Part shown: positions 7,821-17,410 of the stretch, one piece after another
Layout: each line of letters begins with the position of its first letter
How positions within the stretch are numbered: the stretch's first letter is position 1
Assembly (NCBI GenBank): GCA_965199675.1
Contig: CBDATI010000008.1
Location: forward strand, 186,001-250,000
Source: JAJEEA01 sp965199675
Lineage (GTDB): Bacteria; Acidobacteriota; Vicinamibacteria; Vicinamibacterales; UBA8438
Direction of reading: 5' to 3'
Length of the DNA stretch: 64,000 nt
Program-made: the position numbers and the translations under genes
Notes under the pieces: generated by a model
What the model was told of the DNA's origin: nothing
Databases searched by the model: none
Seen by the model: only the letters and a program-made list of their open reading frames with translations

Positions 7821-9245
7821 GTGATCCACTTTCCGATTCTGCGTTGGGGACAGGAGTACAAGAGCCTCGAGGTCGCGAGGGTCGAGCACTTCCTGACCGG
7901 AGAGCCCGTCGCCGAGGTCAGCCAGGCCAACCCCGGCATCGTCGCCAGGGACCTGCGCAAGGGGGCGAACCGGGCGCGCGACGTGCTGCGGGACATTCCG
8001 TGCGCGGAGCTGCTGGCGATGGTCAAGAAGGGCGGCGAGCTCTTCAAGTCGGCGGAACTGCCGCTGGGCGACGGGGTCCAGACCCCCGACGACTTCGTGC
8101 GCCAGCAGTCGGCCACCACGGGGCTCCCCGAGCACCTGTGCCGCATGAACATGGGCAAGCTCGAGTACGTGCTTGCCCACCTGGACGACGTCCTGCGCTC
8201 GCTGACCCGGCGCCTCGACTACGACATCCTCACCCGCGGCTACGGGGAGGAGCACGGGGTGATGCGCAGCTACCAGGCGACGACGCCGGTGCTCGGCATG
8301 GTGCTGCCGTCGAACTCGCCCGGCGTGCACAGCCTGTGGCTGCCGATCATCCCGCTGCAGATCGGACTGGTGCTGAAGCCGGGGCCGCAGGAGCCGTGGA
8401 CCCCGTGGCGGATGGCCCAGGCGTTCTTCAAGGCCGGGGTGCCGCGCGAGGCGATCGCCCTGTACCCGGGGCTGGGGGAGGTCGGCGCGGCCGTGCTGAA
8501 CAACTCGCCGCGGAGCCTCATCTTCGGCGGCGCCGCCACCGTCGAGCAGTACGCCGCCAACCCCGGCGTCCAGGTGCACGGGCCGGGGTTCAGCAAGATC
8601 CTCATCGGCGACGATCAGGTCGACGACTGGGAGCGGTATCTCGACCTGATGGTCGAGAGCGTGGCCATCAACAGCGGGCGGGGCTGCATCAACTGCTCGG
8701 GCATCTGGGCCTCGCGGCACACCCGCGAGATCGCCGCGGCAGTGGCCGAGCGCATCGGCTCCATCGCCCCCCTGCCTCCCGACGACCCCAAGGCCGAGCT
8801 CGCCGCATTCACGGTGCCGGGTCAGGCGACGGCGATCTCCGCCGACATCGACAACGCCCTGAAGGAGGACGGGGTCGAGGAGGTGTCGGCGCGGCACCAG
8901 GATGGCGGACGTCTCGTCTCGATGGAGCGGTGCGATTACCTGCGTCCCACCGTCGTGCACTGCGGTTCGCCCGACGCCGCGATGGCCAAGAAGGAGTACA
9001 TGTACCCCTTCGTCACCGTCGTCGAGTGCCCGCAGGACAGGATGATCGGCGCGATCGGGACGACCCTCGTGGCGACCGGCCTGACCGAGGACCCGGCCTT
9101 CTCGCGGGCGTTGCTCGACGCCCGCAACATCGACCGGCTCAACCTCGGTCCCGTGCCCACGACCCGGCTCAACTGGCTGCAGCCGCACGAAGGCAACATC
9201 GTGGACTTTCTGTTCCGTCCCCGCGCGTTCCAGCAGGCGTCGTGA
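7821..9245 (+). CDS. LuxC-like acyl reductase / aldehyde dehydrogenase family protein
   Basis: 474-residue aldehyde-dehydrogenase-superfamily protein resembling LuxC-type acyl-CoA reductases, which take an acyl thioester to an aldehyde with NADPH. The presumed catalytic cysteine is in NSGRGCINCSG (about residue 289, close to the position of the LuxC cysteine). Cofactor-fold segments LGMVLPSNSPGVHSLW and LIFGGAATVEQY are recognisable. GTG at 7821-7823 is chosen because it is 2 bases after the preceding stop and the product aligns from there. It is translationally coupled to the LuxE-like gene. No luciferase (luxAB) genes are present, so the aldehyde probably has a metabolic use. An ordinary ALDH role is the alternative. 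Confidence 0.8.
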   Translation: MIHFPILRWGQEYKSLEVARVEHFLTGEPVAEVSQANPGIVARDLRKGANRARDVLRDIPCAELLAMVKKGGELFKSAELPLGDGVQTPDDFVRQQSATTGLPEHLCRMNMGKLEYVLAHLDDVLRSLTRRLDYDILTRGYGEEHGVMRSYQATTPVLGMVLPSNSPGVHSLWLPIIPLQIGLVLKPGPQEPWTPWRMAQAFFKAGVPREAIALYPGLGEVGAAVLNNSPRSLIFGGAATVEQYAANPGVQVHGPGFSKILIGDDQVDDWERYLDLMVESVAINSGRGCINCSGIWASRHTREIAAAVAERIGSIAPLPPDDPKAELAAFTVPGQATAISADIDNALKEDGVEEVSARHQDGGRLVSMERCDYLRPTVVHCGSPDAAMAKKEYMYPFVTVVECPQDRMIGAIGTTLVATGLTEDPAFSRALLDARNIDRLNLGPVPTTRLNWLQPHEGNIVDFLFRPRAFQQAS

Positions 9246-9363
9246 ATGCGGTTGGCGACTCCGGATCAGGTGTGCCCCGCAGGCCGGCGCGGACTGCGGC
9301 GGATTGTTGGGGCGCCGCCGGCGACTGGCGGGCCGTGCCGGCGGCGGGAGCCCGATCGGGCGA

Positions 9364-9522
9364 TCAGTTGTGAAGACCCGGTGCGTTGACGTGAGACTTC
9401 AGTTGAGTGCTGATCTCATCGACACGGCCAGTCAGTCGCGTGAACTGGTACGCGTTCCACAGGCCGGCCGCGGCGCCGACCAGGCCGCCTGCGGCGGCGC
9501 ACGTCAGCAGGACGAGCTCCAT
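9364..9522 (-). CDS. Possible small membrane protein with coiled tail
   Basis: 52-residue open frame (57 if the ATG at 9537 is used). One hydrophobic helix (LVLLTCAAAGGLVGAAAGLW) is followed by a short amphipathic tail (TGRVDEISTQLKSH) that could form a coil. ATG 9522 has GGAAAG about 8 bases upstream, better than the other start. It is opposite in strand to both neighbours. The size and the anchor-plus-coil design recall the other small coiled-coil proteins in the window, but there is no family match and it may not be expressed. Confidence 0.35.
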   Translation of the reverse strand: MELVLLTCAAAGGLVGAAAGLWNAYQFTRLTGRVDEISTQLKSHVNAPGLHN

Positions 9523-9578
9523 TGGTGAGCTTTCCATTGTCAAGTAATGTTGACGAAGAGGGAGTGTGAGGGTCAACC

Positions 9579-10253
9579 GTGCTCGAAGTCACCGGCCTCG
9601 CGAAGTCGTATCCGACGCCGCGGGGCGCTCTCGACATCCTCTCCGGGGTCGACTTCACGCTGAGACCCGGTGAGGCGGCCTCCATCGTGGGGCCGTCCGG
9701 CAGCGGCAAGAGCACCCTGCTCTACATGCTCGGCGCGCTCGAGCCGCCCACCGCGGGCGCCGTCACCCTCGACGCTGTCGATCCCTTCACCCTCGCGCCG
9801 GCCGAGCTCGCCGCGTTCCGTAACCGGCGCGTCGGCTTCGTCTTCCAGGACCACCTGCTGCTGCCGCAGTGCACGGTGCTCGAGAACGTGCTGGTCCCGA
9901 CGCTGGTGGGGGATGCGGTGGACGGGGCGGCGGACCGCGCCCGCGAGCTGCTGGAGCGCGCCGGCCTCGGCGACCGGCTCGATCACCGTCCCGCCGAGTT
10001 GTCCGGCGGAGAGCGCCAGCGCGTCGCTCTCGCCCGTGCCCTCATCCGCCGTCCGCGGCTGCTGCTCTGCGACGAGCCCACCGGCAACCTCGACCGCGCC
10101 GCCGGCGAGGTCGTGGCGGACATGCTGTTCGACCTGCACGGCCGGCAGGAGACAGTGCTGGTGGTGGTGACCCACAACGTCGAGCTCGCGGCGCGCTGTC
10201 CCATCCGCTACCGGCTCGAGGGTCTGGGACTGAAGCGCGTGGACGGCGGGTGA
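9579..10253 (+). CDS. ABC transporter ATP-binding protein (LolD/MacB-type)
   Basis: 224-residue ATPase of the LolD/FtsE/MacB class. Walker A is GPSGSGKST (about residues 39-47), the Q-loop is VFQDHLLLPQ, the signature is LSGGERQRVALARAL, Walker B is LLLCDEPTG and the H-loop is VVVTHN. The GTG at 9579-9581 is the only start that keeps the N-terminal strand; GAGGG lies just upstream. It is followed 190 bp later by a very large FtsX-type permease on the same strand, so together they form an exporter of lipoproteins, peptides or small molecules, or a mechanotransmission complex. The substrate is unknown. Confidence 0.92.
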   Translation: MLEVTGLAKSYPTPRGALDILSGVDFTLRPGEAASIVGPSGSGKSTLLYMLGALEPPTAGAVTLDAVDPFTLAPAELAAFRNRRVGFVFQDHLLLPQCTVLENVLVPTLVGDAVDGAADRARELLERAGLGDRLDHRPAELSGGERQRVALARALIRRPRLLLCDEPTGNLDRAAGEVVADMLFDLHGRQETVLVVVTHNVELAARCPIRYRLEGLGLKRVDGG

Positions 10254-10443
10254 CGAGCGCGTTGACGTCGGGTCGCGGGACCGGGGCGAGGAGACTCGAT
10301 CCTCCACTCCGGGCGCGTGTGGCTGCCGACGCGGCGAACGGGGCACGACCACGGCGGCGAGGAGACCGCGGGGCCGCGAGGACACGGGTGGCCGGCGGCG
10401 AAGCGCGCGTGAACGGCGGTGAGACGACGGGGAGCGCAGCACC

Positions 10444-13400
10444 ATGACTTCCATCACCCTCCTGCTCCGCAGCCTGACCCACTTCCGGCGGATCAACCTC
10501 GCGGTGGTCGCCGGCGTCGGGGTGGCGGTGTCGGTGCTCGCCGGGGCCTTCCTCGTGGGGACATCGGTTCGCGCGAGTCTGCGCGACCTCGCCCTGCAGC
10601 GGCTGGGACACGTCGACCAGGTCGTGACGGCCGGGGCCTTCTTCCGCGAGGCGCTCGCCGAGGAAGTGCCGGCTTCCGAAGGGCTGGGCGTCGCCGCCGG
10701 CGCGGGGATGCCGACCGCCACGCCGATGATCGCGCTCGAGGGCTTCGCCACCCACCAGGAGAGCGGCAGCCGGGCCGGCGGCATCCAGGTCTACGGGGTG
10801 GACGACCGGTTCTGGGCCTTTCACGGGCTCGGCGGCGAGGCCGGAGGGGCCGGCCGCGGGCCCGATCCCGGCGACGTGCTGGTGAGCGGCGGCCTCGCCC
10901 GGGAGCTCGGCGTGGCGGCCGAGGACACGCTGCTCGTGCGGGTCCAGAAGCCCTCGGCCATCCCCGTCAGCTCGTTGCACGGGCGCCGCGACGACCTCGG
11001 GCGCACCATGCGGCTGCGCGTGCGCGAGGTGCTCGCGCCCGCCGACCTGGGCGAGTTCTCGTTCCGGCCCCAGCAGGGGTTCTCTCGCGCCGTCTTCGTC
11101 AATCTCGAGCGCATGCAGCGCGACCTCGAGCTGGACCGCGAGGCCAACACGCTGCTGCTCGCCGGCGTCGGGGCGGGGGCGCCGGCGGTGGCCCGCATCG
11201 AGGCGGCGTTGCGGGCCACCACGCAGCTCACGGACCTCGGTCTGCGGGTGCGGGCGCTTCCGGGGCCGGCCGCGTTGGCGTTGGAGTCGACGGCGGGGCT
11301 GCTGAACGACGACGTCGTCGCCGCCGCGAGGGCCGCGGCCGCGGCCGGGGACCTGGGCGAGCAGCCCGTCCTGACCTATCTGGCCAACGAGATCCGACGG
11401 GGCGAGCGGGTCACGCCGTACTCGCTGGTGACCGCGCTGGATCTCGCATCGCTGGGCGTCGCGCCGGCGCGAGACGCGCCCGTCGCGGGGGGGGCGCTCG
11501 GCACCGACCCGGGCCGGGGAGCCGACCCGGCGCGCGGACGAGTCGCGCCGCCGGCGGCGGGGGCGCCGCCCGTCGAGGGTGAGGCGGCCGCCGAAGCACC
11601 GCCGTCAATCTGGCTGAACTCGTGGATCGCCGACGACCTCGCCGCGGCGCCCGGCGACACGGTGACCCTGCAGTACTACCTGTGGGAGGAGGCGGGTGCG
11701 CTGATCACCGACACCGCCGATTTCCGGGTGGCCGGCGTGGCACCGATGGCGGGGCTGGCCGTTGACCAGGACCTCGCGCCGGAATACCCCGGCATCACCG
11801 AGGCCACGGACCTGTCCGACTGGGACCCGCCGTTCCCCATCGACCTCGGCCTCGTGCGCCCGCAGGACGAGGACTACTGGGACGAGTACCGGACTGCTTC
11901 GAAGGCGTTCATCGCGCTCGAAGACGGCCAGCGGCTGTGGGGGTCGCGGTGGGGGCAGGTGACCTCCCTGCGGCTCGTCCCCCCGGACGGCGTCTCGGAC
12001 CTCGCGGCGGCGGAATACCGGGACGCGCTCCGATCCCGGCTCGATCCTCTCGCGGCCGGGTTCGTCGTCTATCCGGCCCGCGACCTCGCCCTCGAAGCGT
12101 CCGCCGGGGTGACCGACTTCGGCGAGTACTTCACCTACTTCAGCTTCTTCCTCGTGGTGTCGGCCCTGCTGCTCGCGAGTCTCTTCTTTCGCCTCGGGGT
12201 CGAGCAGCGCCTGCGCGAGATCGGCGCCCTGCGCGCCTTCGGCTTCGACGAGGGGAGCGTGCGCCGGCTGTTCTGGGCCGAGGCGGCGGCCCTCTCGCTG
12301 GCCGGGGGGCTCGTGGGGGCGGCGGGCGCAGTGGGCTACGCGGAGCTGATCATGTGGGGGCTGCGCACGTGGTGGGTCGACGCGGTGGGCACCACCCTGC
12401 TCGTGCTGCACGTGTCGCCGCTGGCCCTCGCCGGGGGCATCGGCGGCGGCATGCTCGCGGCCGTCGTGTCCATCGCGTGGAGCCTGCGCATGGTCGCGCG
12501 GGCGACGCCGCGCGCCCTCATCCACGGGATGCTGCCGTCAACCGGAGCCGTCGCGTCTCTCGGCAATGGCGACGACGAGGCGCCGCCGTCGCGCACCGTC
12601 GCCGCCGCCCGCCGCGCCCCGGCCGTCCTCGGGCTGCTCGGGGCGGCGGTGATCGCGGCGACCCTGGCCGGCGTGGTCGGAGACACCGCCGGTTTCTTCG
12701 GGGCGGGCATGCTGCTGCTGGCGTCGCTGCTCATCCTGTCGTGGTCGTGGCTGGGGCGGCAGGCGCCGGCCGGCGTCGCGGCGCCGGCGACCTGGACCGT
12801 TTCCCGGGTCGGACTGCGCAACACCACGGCCCGGCCCGGCCGGTCGGTTCTCTGCATCACCCTCATCGCGTTCGCCTCGTTCATCATCGTGGCCGTCGAC
12901 GCGTTCCATCTCGAGGGCGGGGGAGACGCCGGCGACCCGTCGTCGGGCACCGGCGGCTACCCGCTGCTGGCGGAGTCGCTGCTGCCGATCGTGCGCGACC
13001 TCGGATCGGAGGCGGAGCGGGAAGAACTGGGCGTGTCGTCGTTCGACGACGAGATCTTCGCGGACGTGTCCTACGCCCGGTTCCGCCTGCGGCCCGGCGA
13101 GGACACGAGCTGCCTCAACCTCTATCAGGCGAAGGACCCGCGGGTGCTCGCGCCCGAGGCGGCGTTCCTGCCCGAGGGGCGTTTCCGGTTCGGGGCGACG
13201 CTGGCCGAGACCGACGAGGAGGCGGCCAACCCGTGGCTGCTGCTGAACCGGGTCTTCGACGACGGGGCCGTGCCCGCCATCGCCGACGCCACGTCGCTGG
13301 CCTACGCGCTGCACCTCTCGGTGGGCGACGACTTCGTGCTGAACCGGGAGACCGACAACCCGGTCCGGCTGCGCATCGTCGCCGCTCTCTCCGACAGCAT

Positions 13401-13983
13401 CTTCCAGCGCGAGCTGATCGTCGGCGAGGGAGCGTTCCTGCGCCTGTTTCCCGAGCACGACGGGTACCGGTTCTTCCTCGTCGACGCCCCGTCGGACCGC
13501 GCCGCGGAGGCGACCGCGGCCCTCGAGGACCGGCTGTCCGACTACGGGTTCGACGTCACCTCGACCCCCGAACGTCTAGCCGCCTTCCACCGCGTCAACA
13601 ACACCTACCTCGCCACGTTCCAGACCCTCGGGGCCCTCGGCCTGCTGCTGGGGACGCTGGGGCTGGGGGCGGTGCTGCTGCGGAACGTGCTGGAGAGGCG
13701 TCGCGAGCTGGCCCTGCTGCGCGCTGTCGGCTACGACACGCGGCACGTCTCGCTGATGGTGCTGGTCGAGAACGGCCTGCTCCTGTTCGGCGGCCTCGCC
13801 ATCGGGACGGTGTGCGCGGTGGTCGCGATTGCCCCCGCGTGGATCGAGCGGGGCGGCCAGTTCCCGGTGGTCTCGCTGGGCGGGATGCTGTTCGCGGTGG
13901 CCGCGGCCGGTCTCGTCTCTTCCCTCGCCGCCACCGCTGCCGCCGTCCGGTCGCCGCTGCTGGCGTCGTTGCGATCGGAGTAG
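10444..13983 (+). CDS. Large FtsX-like ABC transporter permease (1179 aa)
   Basis: Inner-membrane permease with duplicated FtsX domains, 1179 residues, much longer than LolC/MacB (about 400-650). An N-terminal TM segment (LAVVAGVGVAVSVLAGAFLVG) is followed by a periplasmic domain of about 530 residues. The first FtsX helix bundle (YFTYFSFFLVVSALLLAS, with LRALR-type EIGALRAFGF) lies at about 560-690, a second periplasmic domain at about 810-1040, and the C-terminal FtsX bundle (ELALLRAVGY) at about 1050-1175. It pairs with the ATPase ending 190 bp upstream. Such DUF214-like two-unit permeases export unknown substrates. ATG 10444 is the first good start. Confidence 0.9.
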   Translation: MTSITLLLRSLTHFRRINLAVVAGVGVAVSVLAGAFLVGTSVRASLRDLALQRLGHVDQVVTAGAFFREALAEEVPASEGLGVAAGAGMPTATPMIALEGFATHQESGSRAGGIQVYGVDDRFWAFHGLGGEAGGAGRGPDPGDVLVSGGLARELGVAAEDTLLVRVQKPSAIPVSSLHGRRDDLGRTMRLRVREVLAPADLGEFSFRPQQGFSRAVFVNLERMQRDLELDREANTLLLAGVGAGAPAVARIEAALRATTQLTDLGLRVRALPGPAALALESTAGLLNDDVVAAARAAAAAGDLGEQPVLTYLANEIRRGERVTPYSLVTALDLASLGVAPARDAPVAGGALGTDPGRGADPARGRVAPPAAGAPPVEGEAAAEAPPSIWLNSWIADDLAAAPGDTVTLQYYLWEEAGALITDTADFRVAGVAPMAGLAVDQDLAPEYPGITEATDLSDWDPPFPIDLGLVRPQDEDYWDEYRTASKAFIALEDGQRLWGSRWGQVTSLRLVPPDGVSDLAAAEYRDALRSRLDPLAAGFVVYPARDLALEASAGVTDFGEYFTYFSFFLVVSALLLASLFFRLGVEQRLREIGALRAFGFDEGSVRRLFWAEAAALSLAGGLVGAAGAVGYAELIMWGLRTWWVDAVGTTLLVLHVSPLALAGGIGGGMLAAVVSIAWSLRMVARATPRALIHGMLPSTGAVASLGNGDDEAPPSRTVAAARRAPAVLGLLGAAVIAATLAGVVGDTAGFFGAGMLLLASLLILSWSWLGRQAPAGVAAPATWTVSRVGLRNTTARPGRSVLCITLIAFASFIIVAVDAFHLEGGGDAGDPSSGTGGYPLLAESLLPIVRDLGSEAEREELGVSSFDDEIFADVSYARFRLRPGEDTSCLNLYQAKDPRVLAPEAAFLPEGRFRFGATLAETDEEAANPWLLLNRVFDDGAVPAIADATSLAYALHLSVGDDFVLNRETDNPVRLRIVAALSDSIFQRELIVGEGAFLRLFPEHDGYRFFLVDAPSDRAAEATAALEDRLSDYGFDVTSTPERLAAFHRVNNTYLATFQTLGALGLLLGTLGLGAVLLRNVLERRRELALLRAVGYDTRHVSLMVLVENGLLLFGGLAIGTVCAVVAIAPAWIERGGQFPVVSLGGMLFAVAAAGLVSSLAATAAAVRSPLLASLRSE

Positions 13984-14075
13984 CGAGCACCGCTGTGCTA
14001 TCGTCAGAAACGACCGGCCGGCGCTGAGAAACGGATGGCGGGCGGGAAGACGAGTTGAGGCCATCGAGGCGAGAG

Positions 14076-17000
14076 ATGCTACGACGATTGCTGATTTCCA
14101 TGACGTGCCTCGCCGGGATGCTCCTGGCGGGGGCGGGACCTGCGGACGCGCAGACGAAGCTGCTTCGGTTCCCGGACGTCCACGGCGACCGGGTCGTGTT
14201 CGTGTATGCCGGAGACCTCTGGACCGCGTCGGCCGCGGGCGGCACCGCCATTCGCGTCACCGCCCATCCGGGTCTGGAGCTGTTCCCGAAGTTCTCGCCC
14301 GACGGGCGGTGGATCGCGTTCACCGGGCAGTACGACGGCGACGAGCAGGTCTACGTGGTCCCGGCGGCGGGCGGGGTGCCGCGGCAGTTGACGTGGTATC
14401 CGGCGCGCGGGCCGCTCGCGCCGCGCTGGGGTTATGACAACCAGGTCTACGACTGGACCCCGGACGGCCGGTCGGTGCTGTTCCGGTCGCTGCGCTACAG
14501 CACCGACCTGTCGGACAGCCGCCTCTTCCTCGCCTCGATAGACGGCGGGCTCCCCGTGCCCCTGCCGATGCCCGAGTCGGGCGCCGGCGATCTGTCGCCG
14601 GACGGCACGCGGGTGGTGTACTCGCCGCTGTTCCGCGACTTCCGGACGTGGAAGCGTTACGAGGGGGGCTGGGCGCAGGAGCTCTATGTGTTCGACCGCG
14701 AGACCCACGACGTCGAGCGGATCACCGACCATCCGCGCGCCGACCGCGACCCGATGTGGATCGGCGACGCCATCTACTTCACGTCCGACCGCGATGGCAC
14801 CCTGAACCTGTACGCCTTCGACCTCGGCGCCCGCGAGACCGCGAAGCTGACGGACAGCACGCAGTGGGATGTGCGGTGGCCCGGCGACGACGGCCTGAAC
14901 CGGATTGTCTACGAGATGAACGGCGAGCTGCACCTGTTCACCATCGACAGCGGCGAGTCGCGGCCGATCCCCATCGTGGTGCCGGACGACGGGGTGGCGG
15001 CGCGGCCCGCGCGGGTGTCGGCGGCGCGTCAGATCGAGGACTTCGCGCTCAGCCCCGGGGGCGAGCGCGCCCTGTTCGTCGCCCGCGGCGACGTCTTCAC
15101 GGCGCCGATCGAGAACGGCCCGACCCGCAATCTCACGCGGAGCTCGGATGCCCACGACAAGTGGGCGCGCTGGTCGCCCGACGGCTCCCGCATCGCGTTC
15201 GTCTCGGACCGCGACGGCGAGGACGAGATATACGTCGTGCCCCAGGACGGGACGGGTCCCGCGGAGCAGTTGACGGACGGTGGCGAGGCGATGCGCTACG
15301 CCCCCGTGTGGTCGCCCGGAGGGGACCGCCTCGCATTCAGCGACAAGGACGGGAAGCTCTACGTTCTCGATGTCGAGACGCGGAGGACGACCCTCGTCGC
15401 CGACGAGGCGAACGGGCAGCTCCAGGACTATGTGTGGTCGCCGCGGGGCGGCTACCTCGCGTTCTCGCTGACCGACGACACCGGCTTCAGCTCCATCCAC
15501 GTCTGGGACCGGGCCGGCGACGTGCTGCGCCAGGTGACGAGCGACCTCTTCCACGAGTGGAACCCGGCCTGGGACCCCGACGGCGAGTACCTCTACTACC
15601 TGTCGGACCGCTCGTTCACCCCCCAGCTCGGGTCGTTCGAGTGGAACTACCTCGTCGACCGCGAGACCGGCATCTACGCGCTGGCCCTGCGGAAGGACGT
15701 GCCGCATCCCCTGCCGCCCGAGAGCGACGAGGTGACGGTGGAGGAGGACGACGAGGCCGGCGATGGCGATGATGCGTCGGAGGACGGCGAGGGCGAAGAG
15801 CCCATCCGCATCGACTTCGACGGCCTCGCGCGGCGGGTGGTGCGACTGCCCGTCGATTTCGACAACTACGTCGGGCTGAGCGCCGGCAACGACCGGGTGT
15901 TCTTCATCCGCACCGGCGCGCAGTTCTACGGGCGCGGCGGCGACGTGCCGACCGAGGTCAGGACGTTCTCGTTCGAGGATCGCGACACCGAGACGCTGGC
16001 CTCCGGCGCCGGCGGCTACGCCGTGTCCGGCGACCGCGAGAAGGTGCTGGTGGCGACCGGCGGGCGGTACGAGCTGCACGCGGCTTCGGGGCAGGGAGAC
16101 CCGGAGACGGTCTCGACGGCCGGGCTGATGGTGGACCGGACCCCGGCCGAGGAGTGGGCGCAGATCTTCGACGAGGTGTGGCGGCGGTTCCGCGACTTCT
16201 TCTACGTCGACAACATGCACGGCTACGACTGGCCTGCTCTGCGCGAGCAGTACCGCCCCTGGCTCGATCATGTCGCCCACCGGTCGGACCTGAACTACGT
16301 GATCGGCGAGATGGTGGCGGAGTTGAACGTCAGCCACGCGTACATCGCGGGCGGCGACTGGGAAACCCCGGAGCGGCCCGATGTCGCCCTGCCGGGGGCG
16401 GTGTTCGAGCTCGACCGCGACGCCGGACGCTATCGGCTGGTCGAGATCTTCGAGGGGCACAACGAGGAGCCGCGCTACCGGGGGCCGCTGACCGAAGTCG
16501 GGGTGGACGCGCGCATCGGCGACTACGTGCTGGCCATCGACGGCGAGGAACTCGCGGGCGGCGACAACCCCTACCGCCTGCTGCGCCACAAGGCGGACCG
16601 CCCGGTGCGGCTGACGCTGAGCGCGTCGCCGGCGTTTCCCCCCGCCGACGGGGCCGCCCGTGAGGTGACCATCCGGCCCATCACGAGCGAGACCAACCTG
16701 CGCTACCTCGCCGAGGTGACCGCGAACCGCCTGAAGGTCGACGCGGCGACGGGCGGGCGGGTCGGCTACCTGCACATCCCCGACATGGGCGTCGCCGGCA
16801 TCCAGGAGTTCATCAAGTACTTCTACGGCCAGATTCGCAAGGACGGCCTGATCATCGACGTGCGCGGCAACGGGGGCGGCAACGTGTCGGCGATGCTGAT
16901 CCAGCGGCTGAGCCGCGCGCTCCTCGGCACCGGTTTCTCCCGGACCGTGGAGCGCGTCGAGACCTATCCCACGACGGTGTTCACCGGCCATCTCGTGTGC

Positions 17001-17363
17001 ATCCTCGACGAGGACTCCGCCTCGGACGGCGACATCTTCCCCGCCCGCTTCAAGCAGGCGGGCCTGGGGCCGCTCATCGGCAAGCGGTCGTGGGGCGGCG
17101 TGATCGGCATCACCAACCGCGGGCCCCTCATCGACGGCGGCAGCGTCAACGTGCCCGAGTTCGGCACCGCCGGCCGCGACGGCAATTGGGTGATAGAGGG
17201 TCGCGGCGTTGAGCCCGACATCGAGGTCGAGAACGACCCGAAGTCGGTCATCGCCGGAGGCGACCCCCAGCTCGAGCGCGCCATCGCGGAGATCACCCGG
17301 ATGATCCGCGAAGACCCGCGGCCGCTGCCCACGCGCCCCGCCCCGCCGGTGAAGACGCCGTGA
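14076..17363 (+). CDS. Tricorn-like protease, S41 family, exported
   Basis: 1095-residue secreted serine protease of the tricorn type. A signal peptide (MLRRLLISMTCLAGMLLAGAGPADA) is followed by WD/TolB-like propeller blades with repeated SPDGxxIAF motifs (about 30-550). Then come an acidic linker near 545-580, a C1 region, a PDZ domain (about 760-860) and an S41 catalytic domain. Candidate active-site residues are His in NVSHAYIAGG, Ser-Asp in DEDSASDGDIFP, and Glu in GRGVEPDIEV. The ATG at 14076 is preferred over the TTG at 14055 because GAGGCGAGAG precedes it and the signal peptide then starts correctly. It is adjacent to oligopeptidase B on the same strand: together a peptide-degrading pair. 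Confidence 0.92.
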   Translation: MLRRLLISMTCLAGMLLAGAGPADAQTKLLRFPDVHGDRVVFVYAGDLWTASAAGGTAIRVTAHPGLELFPKFSPDGRWIAFTGQYDGDEQVYVVPAAGGVPRQLTWYPARGPLAPRWGYDNQVYDWTPDGRSVLFRSLRYSTDLSDSRLFLASIDGGLPVPLPMPESGAGDLSPDGTRVVYSPLFRDFRTWKRYEGGWAQELYVFDRETHDVERITDHPRADRDPMWIGDAIYFTSDRDGTLNLYAFDLGARETAKLTDSTQWDVRWPGDDGLNRIVYEMNGELHLFTIDSGESRPIPIVVPDDGVAARPARVSAARQIEDFALSPGGERALFVARGDVFTAPIENGPTRNLTRSSDAHDKWARWSPDGSRIAFVSDRDGEDEIYVVPQDGTGPAEQLTDGGEAMRYAPVWSPGGDRLAFSDKDGKLYVLDVETRRTTLVADEANGQLQDYVWSPRGGYLAFSLTDDTGFSSIHVWDRAGDVLRQVTSDLFHEWNPAWDPDGEYLYYLSDRSFTPQLGSFEWNYLVDRETGIYALALRKDVPHPLPPESDEVTVEEDDEAGDGDDASEDGEGEEPIRIDFDGLARRVVRLPVDFDNYVGLSAGNDRVFFIRTGAQFYGRGGDVPTEVRTFSFEDRDTETLASGAGGYAVSGDREKVLVATGGRYELHAASGQGDPETVSTAGLMVDRTPAEEWAQIFDEVWRRFRDFFYVDNMHGYDWPALREQYRPWLDHVAHRSDLNYVIGEMVAELNVSHAYIAGGDWETPERPDVALPGAVFELDRDAGRYRLVEIFEGHNEEPRYRGPLTEVGVDARIGDYVLAIDGEELAGGDNPYRLLRHKADRPVRLTLSASPAFPPADGAAREVTIRPITSETNLRYLAEVTANRLKVDAATGGRVGYLHIPDMGVAGIQEFIKYFYGQIRKDGLIIDVRGNGGGNVSAMLIQRLSRALLGTGFSRTVERVETYPTTVFTGHLVCILDEDSASDGDIFPARFKQAGLGPLIGKRSWGGVIGITNRGPLIDGGSVNVPEFGTAGRDGNWVIEGRGVEPDIEVENDPKSVIAGGDPQLERAIAEITRMIREDPRPLPTRPAPPVKTP

Positions 17364-17410
17364 CCGCCGTACCGCCCCGGCCCCGCCGGTGAAGGCGCCG
17401 TGACCGCCGT
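17341..17410. repeat. 40-bp offset tandem duplication at a gene junction
   Basis: The 30 bases at 17341-17370 recur at 17381-17410 with one mismatch. The unit carries the GCCGTGACC junction, so the tricorn stop (TGA 17361-17363) and the next gene's GTG (17400) lie in equivalent positions of the two copies. In copy 1 a GTG overlaps the TGA, but that frame ends at 17392. Confidence 0.9.
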
